From contig NZ_CP053660.1 in NCBI RefSeq assembly GCF_013177455.1, positions 1,922,001 to 1,986,000 of the forward strand: DNA of 64,000 bases, given 5' to 3'. Every line of letters starts with the position of its first letter. The first letter of the stretch is position 1. Source of the stretch: Nocardioides marmotae. GTDB lineage: Bacteria; Actinomycetota; Actinomycetes; Propionibacteriales; Nocardioidaceae. Made by a program: the position numbers and the translations under genes. The notes below the pieces were generated by a model that was given only the letters and a program-made list of their open reading frames with translations, made no database searches and was not told the origin of the DNA. This document shows positions 48,723-57,455 of the stretch, piece after piece.

Positions 48723-49805
48723 TCAGCCGTCCGCGAGCCGCAGGTCGGCCTCGAGGCCGAGGAACGCGGCGTACCGCTCGGCGGCGTCGTGGAGGGCAGC
48801 GACCTCCCGCGTGGCGAGCGGCCGGTAGGGCGCGACGTCGAAGCGGGCGCGCGCCCCGAGCGTGCGCCGCATGCTGCCGACGAGCTGGGCGTCGACGACC
48901 GCCATCCCGATCGCGGTCTCCCGGCCGGCCGGGGCGAGGCCGGCTGCGTCGAGGAGCATCCGGGAGTCCTGGTAGCCGCGGTAGGTCTCGTCGAGGATCT
49001 GCAGCAGGTGCCCGGCGGGATCCGGGCCGCCGGCGGGCGGGCCGTCGCCGGCGGCGTGCCAGAACGTGCGGCCGTCGTGCTCGAAGGAGGCCAGGTCGTC
49101 CGCGGCCCCGGCCAGGCCGCGGCGCACGTCGCCGAGGGTGAGCGTGGCCCAGTACGCCAGGTCCCGCTCGGTCGCCGGCCCGTGGCCGGCGAGGTAGCGC
49201 CGGGCCAGCCGGGCGAGGGCCTCGTCCCGGTCCGGTTGGGGCGTGGGCGGGACGCGGGCGTCGTACGTCGCGTAGGTGTGCGTGCCCTCAGCGGTCGGCC
49301 GGCCGCTGCACACGAGCCGCTCCAGCTCGGCGTACCCCAGGAGCAGCATCAGCTCGTGCCCGGTGGCCGTGGTGCCGCGGGCCGCGAGCTCCGCGGCGAG
49401 CTCCTCGCGGGTCAGGTCGGGACGCGCGGCCAGCGCGTCGAGCACGGCACCCCACGCGCGGTCGACGTCCGCGGCGCTCCAGCCGCCGGCGGTGAGCTGC
49501 CGCTCGAAGGTGGGCCGGACCCGCGGTGCGGTCAGGTCGATCAGCCAGGTGAGGTCGGCCGCGGCCACGAGGTGCCAGGTCGGCCGCAGGACGTGGGTGC
49601 GCACGACCTCGCCGCTGGCGAGCAGCCCGGCCAGGTCGGCGGCGTCGCGGCGGGTCGTCCGGGTGGCCACCGCCCAGGCGGACTGGCCGGGGTTCTCGGC
49701 CTGCACGGCCAGCAGGTGGCTGACCACGTCGGCGGCCGAGCCGGCGTACGGCGCCGAGAGCCGCTGGCAGGCCAAGCGCCACCGGCCGATGTCGTGGGGG
49801 CTCAT
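48723..49805 (-). CDS. winged-helix DNA-binding domain protein (HTH_42/YcaQ-AlkX-like)
   Basis: This 360-residue protein belongs to the HTH_42 family (RWRLACQRLSAPYAGSAADV, then HLLAVQAENPGQSAWAVATR near 30; VRTHVLRPTWHLVAAADLTW near 67; ILDETYRGYQDSRMLLDAAG near 265). AlkZ/YcaQ relatives are DNA glycosylases for cross-links. The catalytic Gln pattern of AlkZ is only partly seen (VQAENPGQ), so activity is uncertain. The ATG at 49805 was chosen because the upstream extension is atypical. Confidence 0.8.
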   Translation of the reverse strand: MSPHDIGRWRLACQRLSAPYAGSAADVVSHLLAVQAENPGQSAWAVATRTTRRDAADLAGLLASGEVVRTHVLRPTWHLVAAADLTWLIDLTAPRVRPTFERQLTAGGWSAADVDRAWGAVLDALAARPDLTREELAAELAARGTTATGHELMLLLGYAELERLVCSGRPTAEGTHTYATYDARVPPTPQPDRDEALARLARRYLAGHGPATERDLAYWATLTLGDVRRGLAGAADDLASFEHDGRTFWHAAGDGPPAGGPDPAGHLLQILDETYRGYQDSRMLLDAAGLAPAGRETAIGMAVVDAQLVGSMRRTLGARARFDVAPYRPLATREVAALHDAAERYAAFLGLEADLRLADG

Positions 49806-49889
49806 CGCCGGATTCTCACCGAGCCTCGGCGAGCCGACAACCGCCACTGGACGCCGTCGACAGGCCCCGGCCGAGCCGGGAGGCGAACC

Positions 49890-50033
49890 CTAGATGCGGG
49901 TGCGGATCGGGTTGGCGAGCATGCCGATCGGGAAGTCGTCCTGCTCCTGGGCCGCACCGGAGGCCGTGGCCGCGTCGGCTACGGCAGTCGGCTGGTCGAT
50001 CTGGGTGAGGTCGGAGTCGATGGTCATGGGCAT
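49890..50033 (-). CDS. 47-residue peptide of unknown function, possibly a RiPP precursor
   Basis: The peptide reads MPMTIDSDLTQIDQPTAVAD, then an Ala/Gln/acidic middle (ATASGAAQEQDD) and a distinct C-terminus FPIGMLANPIRTRI. Codon third positions are G or C in 43 of 46 codons and GAGGACGAGG sits 8 bases before the ATG, so coding is likely. An acidic leader followed by a short, less acidic core with Asn, Thr, Arg and Ile resembles modified-peptide precursors, but no maturase gene is adjacent. A small exported signal or a toxin-antitoxin-like peptide is also possible. Family not recognised. Confidence 0.65.
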   Translation of the reverse strand: MPMTIDSDLTQIDQPTAVADAATASGAAQEQDDFPIGMLANPIRTRI

Positions 50034-50135
50034 AATCTAGACCTCGTCCTCCCAGGTCAGGGACTCGGCAGACGCTCGCGGGCCGGGTCCGGTGCGGTGG
50101 GTTTCCTCACAGCTGCTGCACGTGCCCGGCGGGGC

Positions 50136-51140
50136 TCAGCGAGCGGCGGGGTCGCCGAGGGGCACGGCCGCCCGGTGGGCCCGCGCGGTCCCGAACAGCT
50201 GGCCCAGGGAGTGCGCCCGCTTGAGCACGAGGTGGGCGTCGTGCTCCCAGGTGATCGCGATCCCGCCGTGCAGCTGGACGGTCTCGGCGGCGATCGCGGC
50301 CAGCGCCTCGGAGCAGTACGCCTTGGCCACGTGCGCGAGGCGCTCGCCGTCCGCGGCCCCGCTCGAGACGGCGTACGCCGCCGCCCAGGACGCCGAGCGG
50401 GACATCTCCAGCCGGACCAGCATGTCGGCCATCCGGTGCTTGAGCGCCTGGAAGGAGCCGATCGGCCGGCCGAACTGGACCCGCTCCTGGGTGTAGCGGA
50501 CCGTCATCTCCAGGGCGCGGGCCGCCGTGCCGGTCTGCAGGGCGGCCACGCCGACGGCGCCGACCAGGGCGGCCCGGGTGGCCGCGGGCGGGCCCTCGCC
50601 GATCCGGGTCGCCGAGGCGACCTCGACCTCGACCCGCGCCAGCCGGAGGGTCTGGTCCATCGACGCGGTCCACGCCCGCGTCGTGACGTCGGGGTCCAGC
50701 GCCCACAGGCCGTCGTCGGTCGCGGCGACCAGCACGGTCGCGAGGTCCCCGTCGAGCACGTCGGCGACCACGGGGCCGGCCCCGCCGGTGGCGTCGACGA
50801 ACGCAGCCACCTCGCCGGCGGCCAGCCGGGGGAGCAGCGCGCCCCGGGCCTCCTCGGTGGCGCCGGCGAGCAGTGCCTCGGAGGTGACCAGCGAGGACAG
50901 CAGCGGCGAGGGGACCAGCGCGCGGCCGACCTCCTCGAGGGCGACCAGCGCCTCGAAGAGGGTGAACCCGGCGCCGCCGTGCTCCTCGGGGATGCCCAGC
51001 GCCGGCACGCCGACCTGCTCGACCAGCAGCTGCCACAGCTCCTCGTCGTAGGTCTCCACCCGCGGGTCGGCCCGCTTGGCCAGCGCGGCGCGGACGATCG
51101 CGGCGAGCTCCTGCTGCTCCTCGGAGAGCGCGAAGTCCAT
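50136..51140 (-). CDS. acyl-CoA dehydrogenase, FadE33-like
   Basis: This 334-residue acyl-CoA dehydrogenase has MDFALSEEQQELAAIVRAAL, PALGIPEEHGGAGFTLFEAL near 50, TQERVQFGRPIGSFQALKHR near 225 and ETVQLHGGIAITWEHDAHL near 288. The position three genes after fadD3 mirrors fadE33 in M. tuberculosis, where fadE31-33 act late in HIP breakdown and may form mixed complexes. The start is one base into the previous gene's stop (TGATG). No catalytic glutamate is evident in its usual place. Confidence 0.85.
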   Translation of the reverse strand: MDFALSEEQQELAAIVRAALAKRADPRVETYDEELWQLLVEQVGVPALGIPEEHGGAGFTLFEALVALEEVGRALVPSPLLSSLVTSEALLAGATEEARGALLPRLAAGEVAAFVDATGGAGPVVADVLDGDLATVLVAATDDGLWALDPDVTTRAWTASMDQTLRLARVEVEVASATRIGEGPPAATRAALVGAVGVAALQTGTAARALEMTVRYTQERVQFGRPIGSFQALKHRMADMLVRLEMSRSASWAAAYAVSSGAADGERLAHVAKAYCSEALAAIAAETVQLHGGIAITWEHDAHLVLKRAHSLGQLFGTARAHRAAVPLGDPAAR

Positions 51141-52081
51141 CAGCGTGCCCCGGCCTCGACCGCCCGGGCTGGCCCGGCCGGCTCGACCAGCGAGGCGAGC
51201 AGGCGGCCGCGGTGGAAGTCCGGCGTGCCCCAGGCGGTCACCAGCGCCCGGATCCGGGTCAGCCACAGGCTCAGGTCGAACTCCTGGGTGTAGCCGATCG
51301 CGCCGTGCACCTGCAGGCCCGTGCGGGAGGCGAGGTACGCCGCGTCGCCGCACGCGACCTTCGCCGCCGAGACGTCGACCTCGCCGAGCGCGGCGCCGTG
51401 GACCAGCGGGCGGGCGAAGTCCAGGGCGATCCGCACGTCGGCCAGGGCGTGCTTGATCGCCTGGTAGGACCCGATCTGCCGGCCGAACTGCTTGCGCTGC
51501 TTGACGTAGGTGACCGCGTCGTCCAGCACCCGCTCGCCCGCCCCGAGCAGCTCCGCGGCGGTGGCGAGCACGGCCAGGTCGAACGCCTCGCGGGCTGGGC
51601 CGTCGAGGTCGACCGGCCCGTCGCCGGCCCCGCCGGCCGCCCCGGCGACCCGGAAGAGCCGCCGCGTGGGGTCGACGGAGATCAGCTGCTCGCCGACCTC
51701 GGTGATGAGCGCGCTGCCGACGTACACCTCGTCGGCGACGTCGGCGTCCAGCGCGTGCGGCACGTGCGGGGGCAGCGCCACCGTCGCGACGCCCTCGACG
51801 GCGCGCCCCAGCGCGACGGGGAGGTACGCCGCGGACTCGATCCACGGCCCGGGGACCGCGTGCCGGCCCAGCGCCTCGAAGGCGATCGCGACCTCGACCG
51901 GAGTGGCCTCGGTGGCCAGCGAGAGCACGCCGAGGTCGGCCAGCCGCTTCCACAGGTCCAGCCCGGGGGCGTGGTCGCCCTCGGCCCAGGCGCGGGCGGC
52001 TCGGACCGGGTCGCTGCCGGCGAGCAGGGACTGCAGCGCGGCCGCGAAGTCGCGCTGGTCCTCGTCGAGAACGAACCTCAC
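51140..52081 (-). CDS. acyl-CoA dehydrogenase, FadE32-like
   Basis: This 313-residue short acyl-CoA dehydrogenase has VRFVLDEDQRDFAAALQSLL, YVKQRKQFGRQIGSYQAIKH near 198 and GLQVHGAIGYTQEFDLSLWL near 265, where E of YTQE sits at a position that can act as base. FadE32 of M. tuberculosis dehydrogenates the ring-opened product MOODA-CoA. Length and gene order (second after fadD3) match. GTGA overlap with the gene before and TGATG with the next show one translational unit. Confidence 0.85.
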   Translation of the reverse strand: MRFVLDEDQRDFAAALQSLLAGSDPVRAARAWAEGDHAPGLDLWKRLADLGVLSLATEATPVEVAIAFEALGRHAVPGPWIESAAYLPVALGRAVEGVATVALPPHVPHALDADVADEVYVGSALITEVGEQLISVDPTRRLFRVAGAAGGAGDGPVDLDGPAREAFDLAVLATAAELLGAGERVLDDAVTYVKQRKQFGRQIGSYQAIKHALADVRIALDFARPLVHGAALGEVDVSAAKVACGDAAYLASRTGLQVHGAIGYTQEFDLSLWLTRIRALVTAWGTPDFHRGRLLASLVEPAGPARAVEAGAR

Positions 52082-53223
52082 GGACGGACCTCCCGCGGCA
52101 GGCCGAGGATCCGCTCGGCGACGATGTTGCGCTGGATCTCGTTGGTGCCGGCGTAGATCGGCCCGGACAGCGAGAAGGTGTAGCCGTCGAGCCACGGCGA
52201 GGCGACCTCGGCCTCGGGGCCGAGCAGGTCCAGGGCGGTCTCGTGGAGGGCGATGTCGAGCTCGGACCAGAAGACCTTGTTGACCGAGCCGGCCGCGCCC
52301 ATGTCGCCGCCGGCGGCGAGCCGGGTGACGGTGCCCCAGGTGTAGAGCCGGTAGGCCTGCGCCTTGATCCACGCGTCGACGACGCGGTCGGCGGCGGCCG
52401 CGGGCGGGTGCGGGGTGCGCCGGTGCAGGTCGACCAGCCGGTCGGCGGCGGCGCAGAACCGGCCGGGGGAGCGCAGCGAGAGCCCGCGCTCGTTGCCGGC
52501 TGTCGACATGGCGACCCGCCACCCGTCGCCGGGCGCGCCGAGCACGTCGGCGTCGGGGACGAAGACGTCCTCGAAGAAGACCTCCGCGAAGCCGGCCTCG
52601 CCGTCGAGCTGGGCGATCGGGCGCACGGTGATGCCGGGGGCGTCGAGGGGGAAGAGGAAGTAGGTCAGCCCCGCGTGCCGCTGCGCCTCGGGGTCGGAGC
52701 GGAACAGCCCGAAGCCCCAGTGGGCGAACGCCGCCCGCGAGGACCAGGTCTTCTGCCCGTTGAGCACCCACCCGCCGCGCTCGTCGTCGCGGCGCGCGGT
52801 CGAGCGCAGCGAGGCCAGGTCGGAGCCGGCCTCGGGCTCGGACCAGCACTGCGCCCAGATCTGCTCGCCGGTCGCCATCGAGGGCAGGAAGCGGTCCTGC
52901 TGCTCGGGGGTGCCGTGGTCGAAGATGATCGGCGCCAGCAGGAAGATCCCGTTCTGGGAGACCCGGCCCGGCGCGCCGGCGCGGTAGTACTCCTCCTCGA
53001 AGACCACCCACTCCACCAGCGAGGCGTCGCGCCCGTGGTAGGCCTCCGGCCAGGACACGACCGACCAGCGGGCCTCGGCCAGCCGCGCCTCCCACGCCTG
53101 GTGCGCCGCCCACCCGGCCTCGGTGTCCATCGACGGCAGCGGCTCGGCCGGCACGTTCGCGGCCAGCCAGGCGCGGGCCTCGGCCTGGAAGGCCCGCTCG
53201 GACTCGGACAGGGTCAGGTCCAT
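52078..53223 (-). CDS. acyl-CoA dehydrogenase, FadE31-like
   Basis: This 381-residue dehydrogenase has SESERAFQAEARAWLAANVP, the FAD-linked WSEPEAGSDLASLRSTARRD near 128, TWSSRAAFAHWGFGLFRSDP near 159 and a C-terminal SLSGPIYAGTNEIQRNIVAE near 355. Its position directly after fadD3 and its length agree with FadE31 (about 377). It should oxidise a HIP-derived CoA ester, alone or with FadE32/33 partners. It ends by GTGA into the FadE32-like gene. Confidence 0.87.
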   Translation of the reverse strand: MDLTLSESERAFQAEARAWLAANVPAEPLPSMDTEAGWAAHQAWEARLAEARWSVVSWPEAYHGRDASLVEWVVFEEEYYRAGAPGRVSQNGIFLLAPIIFDHGTPEQQDRFLPSMATGEQIWAQCWSEPEAGSDLASLRSTARRDDERGGWVLNGQKTWSSRAAFAHWGFGLFRSDPEAQRHAGLTYFLFPLDAPGITVRPIAQLDGEAGFAEVFFEDVFVPDADVLGAPGDGWRVAMSTAGNERGLSLRSPGRFCAAADRLVDLHRRTPHPPAAAADRVVDAWIKAQAYRLYTWGTVTRLAAGGDMGAAGSVNKVFWSELDIALHETALDLLGPEAEVASPWLDGYTFSLSGPIYAGTNEIQRNIVAERILGLPREVRP

Positions 53224-54759
53224 TCACTCGCTCCTGGGCTGGTCTCGCAGGTCGGTCTTGAGCACCTTGCCGGACAGGTTCCGCGGGAGGGCGTCGAGGA
53301 ACGCCACGCGCCGCGGGACCTTGAAGTTCGCCAGCCGCTCCTTGCAGTACGCCGTGACGTCCTCGGCGGTGAGCGCCTCGCCCGCGGGGCCGGCCGCGCG
53401 GACGACGTACGCCGCGCCCACCTCGCCCATCCGCTCGTCGGGGACCCCGACGACCGCGACGTCGGCGACACCCTCGAGCCGGGCGAGCGCCTGCTCGACC
53501 TCGGCGGGGTAGACGTTGAAGCCGCCGGAGATGTACATGTCCTTGAGCCGGTCGGTGATCCGCAGGTTGCCGGCCGCGTCGAGCGTGCCGACGTCGCCGG
53601 TGTGCAGCCAGCCGTCCGCGTCGACCGCGGCGGACGTGGCGGCCGGGTCGTCGAGGTAGCCGAGCATGACGAAGTCACCGCGCAGCAGCAGCTCGCCGGC
53701 CTCGCCGGGGGCGGCGTCGATGCGGGTCTCCATGCCGGGGACCGCGCGGCCGCAGGTGGTGGCCACCAGCTCGGCGGGGTCGCCCGCGCGCGCCATCGTC
53801 GCGACGACCGCCTCGGTCATCCCGAAGGCGGTGACGACCTGGTCGATGCCCAGCCCCGCGGGCGCCGGCTGCCGCATCCGCTCGATGAGCACGACCGGGA
53901 CAACCGCGGCGCCGGTGACCGCGAGCCGCAGCGAGGAGAGGTCGCGCCGCTCGCGGCCCGGGGCGCCCAGCAGCGACTGGTAGATCGTCGGGGCGCCCGG
54001 GAGCACCGTGATCCGCTCCCGCTCGACGAGGTCCATGGTCGCCTCGAGGTCAAAGGTCGCCAGCGGGTAGAGCGTGGCGCCGGTGACCAGGCCGGTCACG
54101 ATGCCGACCTTGTAGCCGAAGGAGTGGAAGAACGGGTTGACCACCAGGTAGCGGTCCTGGCCGGTCACGCCGCCGAGCTCGGCCCACGTGCGGGCCACGC
54201 CGACCGTCTGCCGGTGCGCGGACATCGCGCCCTTGCTGCGCCCGGTGGTGCCGGAGGTGAACAGGATGTCGGCGACGTCGTCGGGGGAGACCGACTCCGC
54301 GATCGCGTCGACCTCCGCGGTGGTCACCGCGCCGGTGTCGAGGCCCGCGAGCTCGGCCAGGTCGACCATCGCCGCGACGGACGGGTGCTCGCCGGTCGCG
54401 CGCAGGTCGGCGAGCTGGGTGCGTCCCAGGAACCCGTCGGCGAGGACCACCAGCCGCGCGGCGGTGCGGTCGACGACGTCGGCCACCTCGTGGGCGGTGT
54501 AGCGGGAGTTGACCGGCACGAGCACGCCGCCGGCGTACGACGTCGCGAGGCCGGCGACGACCCAGTCGATGCTGTTGGGCGCCCACAGGCACACCCGGTC
54601 GCCGGGGCGCAGCCCGGCGGCGACGTACCCCCGGGCGGCGCGGCGGACCCGGCGCAGCAGCTCGAGGAACGAGACGCTCTCGCCGTCCTGGACGTACGCC
54701 GGGTGGTCGCCGAAGCGGTCCGCCGCCGCGCCGAGCGCGGCCGGGATCGTCTGCTCCAC
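53224..54759 (-). CDS. fadD3: HIP-CoA ligase FadD3
   Basis: This 511-residue acyl-CoA synthetase has the AMP-binding P-loop ILFTSGTTGRSKGAMSAHRQ near 175, FGMTEAVVATMARAG near 310, YLDDPAATSAAVDADGWLHT near 375 and GDVGTLDAAGNLRITDRLKD near 395, ending NLSGKVLKTDLRDQ with the catalytic lysine. FadD3 activates HIP, the first step of ring C/D breakdown. GTG at 54759 has GGAGG upstream; the longer TTG frame reaches into the KstR2 box. Divergent from fadE30. Confidence 0.9.
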   Translation of the reverse strand: MEQTIPAALGAAADRFGDHPAYVQDGESVSFLELLRRVRRAARGYVAAGLRPGDRVCLWAPNSIDWVVAGLATSYAGGVLVPVNSRYTAHEVADVVDRTAARLVVLADGFLGRTQLADLRATGEHPSVAAMVDLAELAGLDTGAVTTAEVDAIAESVSPDDVADILFTSGTTGRSKGAMSAHRQTVGVARTWAELGGVTGQDRYLVVNPFFHSFGYKVGIVTGLVTGATLYPLATFDLEATMDLVERERITVLPGAPTIYQSLLGAPGRERRDLSSLRLAVTGAAVVPVVLIERMRQPAPAGLGIDQVVTAFGMTEAVVATMARAGDPAELVATTCGRAVPGMETRIDAAPGEAGELLLRGDFVMLGYLDDPAATSAAVDADGWLHTGDVGTLDAAGNLRITDRLKDMYISGGFNVYPAEVEQALARLEGVADVAVVGVPDERMGEVGAAYVVRAAGPAGEALTAEDVTAYCKERLANFKVPRRVAFLDALPRNLSGKVLKTDLRDQPRSE

Positions 54760-54787
54760 GTCACCTCCACCGGGGTCAATCTGCCCA

Positions 54788-54805
54788 ACCAAGCAATTGC
54801 TTGGT
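54788..54805. promoter_or_regulatory. KstR2 operator between fadD3 and fadE30
   Basis: ACCAAGCAATTGCTTGGT is a perfect 18-bp palindrome. It resembles the KstR2 motif (AnCAAGnnCTTGnT) in both half-sites and is matched in 16 of 18 bases by the box at 63355. It lies 12 bp before the fadE30 start and 28 bp before fadD3. Confidence 0.8.
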
Positions 54806-54817
54806 ACTGTAGCACTC

Positions 54818-56026
54818 GTGGACCTGAGCTACTCGGCCGAGGACGAGGCCTTCCGTGCCGAGGTGCGCGCATTCCTCGAGGAGGCGCTGCGCGGTGACTT
54901 CGCCGAGCTCCGGGGGCTCGGTGGGCCCGGCCGCGACCACGAGGCGGTCGAGGAGCGGCTGGCCTGGAACCGGCACCTCGCCGAGCACGGCTGGACCTGC
55001 GTGGGCTGGCCGACCGAGCACGGTGGCCGCGGGCTGAGCCTGAGCCAGCAGGTGATCTTCCACGAGGAGTACGCCCGCGCCGATGCTCCCGCGCGGCTCA
55101 ACCACCTCGGCGAGGAGCTGCTCGGGCCCACGCTGATCGCCTTCGGCACCCCCGAGCAGCAGCAGCGCTTCCTGCCCCGGATCCGGGCGGTCGAGGAGCT
55201 GTGGGCCCAGGGCTACTCCGAGCCCGGCGCCGGCTCCGACCTCGCCAACGTGCAGACCCGGGCCCGGCTCGAGGACGGCCCCGAGGGGCCGCAGTGGGTC
55301 ATCGACGGGCAGAAGGTGTGGACCTCCAACGCGCACTTCTCCCAGTGGGTCTTCGTCCTCGCGCGCACCGAGCCCGGCTCCCAGCGCCACCACGGACTCT
55401 CCTTCCTGCTCGTCCCGCTGGACCAGGAGGGCGTCGAGGCCCGCCCCATCGAGCAGCTGACCGGGGGCTCGGAGTTCAACGAGGTCTTCCTCACCGGCGC
55501 CCGCACCGACGCCGACCTCGTCGTCGGGGAGCCCGGGCAGGGCTGGCGGGTGGCGATGGGCCTGCTCGGCTTCGAGCGCGGCGTCTCGGTGCTCGGCCAG
55601 GTCGTCGGCTTCGCCCGCGAGCTGCGCGGCGTGGTCGACCTGGCCCGGGCCAACGGTGCGATCGACGACCCGCTGGTCCGGGACCGGCTCGCCGACCTCG
55701 CCGTCGAGCTGGAGGTCATGCGGTTCAACGCGCTGCGCGGGCTCGCGGCGGTCACCGGCGGCGAGGACTCCGCGGCCGGCGGGGGAGCGGCGTCGATCTT
55801 CAAGCTCGTCTGGGCCGCGTGGCACAAGCGGCTCGGCGAGGTCGCGATGGAGGTCCTCGGCGCCGCCGGGCTGACCGCCCGCGCCGCGCCGTACGACCTC
55901 GACGAGTGGCAACGACTCTTCCTCTTCGCCCGCGCCGACTCCATCTACGGCGGCAGCGACGAGGTCCAGCGCAACATCCTGGCCGAGCGCGTGCTCGGCC
56001 TCCCGCGTGAACCGAAAGGCGTCTGA
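54818..56026 (+). CDS. fadE30: acyl-CoA dehydrogenase FadE30
   Basis: This 402-residue dehydrogenase has DLSYSAEDEAFRAEVRAFLE, GWPTEHGGRGLSLSQQVIFH near 68, QGYSEPGAGSDLANVQTRAR near 129, ERGVSVLGQVVGFARELRGV near 250 and a C-terminal SIYGGSDEVQRNILAERVLG near 375. FadE30 dehydrogenates the HIP-CoA side chain. GTG lies only 12 bp from the KstR2 box and lacks a clear ribosome site, so the transcript may be leaderless. It is followed directly by ipdF. Confidence 0.9.
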   Translation: MDLSYSAEDEAFRAEVRAFLEEALRGDFAELRGLGGPGRDHEAVEERLAWNRHLAEHGWTCVGWPTEHGGRGLSLSQQVIFHEEYARADAPARLNHLGEELLGPTLIAFGTPEQQQRFLPRIRAVEELWAQGYSEPGAGSDLANVQTRARLEDGPEGPQWVIDGQKVWTSNAHFSQWVFVLARTEPGSQRHHGLSFLLVPLDQEGVEARPIEQLTGGSEFNEVFLTGARTDADLVVGEPGQGWRVAMGLLGFERGVSVLGQVVGFARELRGVVDLARANGAIDDPLVRDRLADLAVELEVMRFNALRGLAAVTGGEDSAAGGGAASIFKLVWAAWHKRLGEVAMEVLGAAGLTARAAPYDLDEWQRLFLFARADSIYGGSDEVQRNILAERVLGLPREPKGV

Positions 56027-56830
56027 ATGACCACCCACCGTCCCGAGCAGCCGGCCCCCGCCTACGTGCCCGGCCACGACCTGCTGGCCGGCAAGGTGGT
56101 CGTCGTGACCGCCGCGGCCGGCGCCGGCATCGGCGCCGCGGTGGTGCGCCGCGTGCTGGAGGAGGGGGCGCGGGCGGTCGTCTTCAGCGACACCCACGAG
56201 CGCCGCCTGGCCGAGGCCGAGGAGGCGCTGGCCGCCGAGTTCGGTGCCGACCGGGTCCGGCAGCGGGTCTGCGACGTGACCGACGAGGCGCAGGTCGGCG
56301 CGCTGCTCGACGTCGCCGACGAGCTCGGCGGGGTCGACGTGATGGTCAACAACGCCGGTCTCGGTGGCACCGCCAGCGTGCTGGAGATGACCGACGAGCA
56401 GTGGCTGCGCGTCCTCGACATCACCCTGACCGGCACCTTCCGCTGCGTGCGGGCCGCCGGTCAGCGGATGGTCGCCGCCGGCACCAAGGGCGTCATCGTC
56501 AACAACGCCTCGGTGATCGGCTGGCGCGCCCAGGAGGGCCAGGCGCACTACGCCGCGGCCAAGGCCGGCGTGATGGCGCTGACCCGCTGCTCGGCGATCG
56601 ACCTCGCCCCGCACGGCATCCGGGTCAACGCGGTCAGCCCCAGCCTGGCGATGCACCCCTTCCTCGCCAAGGTCACCTCCGACGACCTGCTCGCCGAGCT
56701 CAAGGCCAAGGAGGCCTTCGGCCGGGCCGCCGAGCCGTGGGAGGTCGCGAACGTGATGGTCTTCCTGGCCAGCGACTACGCGTCGTACATGACCGGCGAG
56801 GTCGTCGCCGTCTCCAGCCAGCAGGCATGA
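56027..56830 (+). CDS. ipdF: short-chain dehydrogenase IpdF
   Basis: This 267-residue SDR has the cofactor motif VVVTAAAGAGIGAAVVRRVL near 26 (TGxxxGxG variant TAAAGAGIG), VNNAGLGGTASVLEM near 106 and the catalytic HYAAAKAG (YxxxK) near 178. In M. tuberculosis, Rv3559c (ipdF) follows fadE30 and acts on the 5-hydroxy or side-chain alcohol of HIP-CoA. The order fadE30-ipdF-kstR2-fadA6 is kept here. Immediately after the fadE30 stop. Confidence 0.87.
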   Translation: MTTHRPEQPAPAYVPGHDLLAGKVVVVTAAAGAGIGAAVVRRVLEEGARAVVFSDTHERRLAEAEEALAAEFGADRVRQRVCDVTDEAQVGALLDVADELGGVDVMVNNAGLGGTASVLEMTDEQWLRVLDITLTGTFRCVRAAGQRMVAAGTKGVIVNNASVIGWRAQEGQAHYAAAKAGVMALTRCSAIDLAPHGIRVNAVSPSLAMHPFLAKVTSDDLLAELKAKEAFGRAAEPWEVANVMVFLASDYASYMTGEVVAVSSQQA

Positions 56831-56855
56831 GCAGGGGGTCGGGGAGGATGGCCCC

Positions 56856-57455
56856 ATGAGCGCGCAGACCCGCACCGAGGGCACCGACCGCCGTCGCGAG
56901 CTGCTGTCGATCGCGGCCGAGCTGTTCGCGGACAAGGGGTTCAAGAACACCACCGTCCGCGACATCGCCGACGCCGCCGGCATCCTCTCCGGCAGCCTCT
57001 ACCACCACTTCGACTCCAAGGAGTCGATGGTCGACGAGATCCTCTCCTCCTTCCAGGCCGAGCTGTTCGCGGCGTACGACGAGGTCCTGCGCAGCGACGA
57101 CGACGCGCGGACCAAGATCGAGCGCGCGGTGCGCCTCTCCTTCGAGGCGATCGACCGGCGCCGGCACGAGGTCGCGATCTTCCAGAACGAGGCCGACTTC
57201 CTCGGCCAGCAGGAACGCTTCGCCTACCTCGCCGAGCGCAACGCCGAGTCCCGCGCCGTCTGGATCACCCTCCTCGACGACGGGGTCCGGTCCGGCGCGC
57301 TGCGCGCGGACCTCGACATCGAGCTGACCTACCGCTTCATCCGCGACACCGTCTGGGTCGCGGTCCGGTGGTACCGCCCCGGCGGCAAGCTCAGCCACAC
57401 CGCCGTGGCCGACCAGTACCTCACCATCCTCCTGGACGGGATCGCCCATGCCTGA
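56856..57455 (+). CDS. kstR2: TetR repressor KstR2
   Basis: This 199-residue TetR regulator has its HTH in DRRRELLSIAAELFADKGFK, then NTTVRDIADAAGILSGSLYH near 30. The C-terminal domain includes AIFQNEADFLGQQERFAYLA near 108. KstR2 represses the HIP regulon until HIP-CoA binds. Its place between ipdF and fadA6, and two matching palindromes in this window, support the assignment. It overlaps fadA6 by 8 bp. Confidence 0.88.
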   Translation: MSAQTRTEGTDRRRELLSIAAELFADKGFKNTTVRDIADAAGILSGSLYHHFDSKESMVDEILSSFQAELFAAYDEVLRSDDDARTKIERAVRLSFEAIDRRRHEVAIFQNEADFLGQQERFAYLAERNAESRAVWITLLDDGVRSGALRADLDIELTYRFIRDTVWVAVRWYRPGGKLSHTAVADQYLTILLDGIAHA

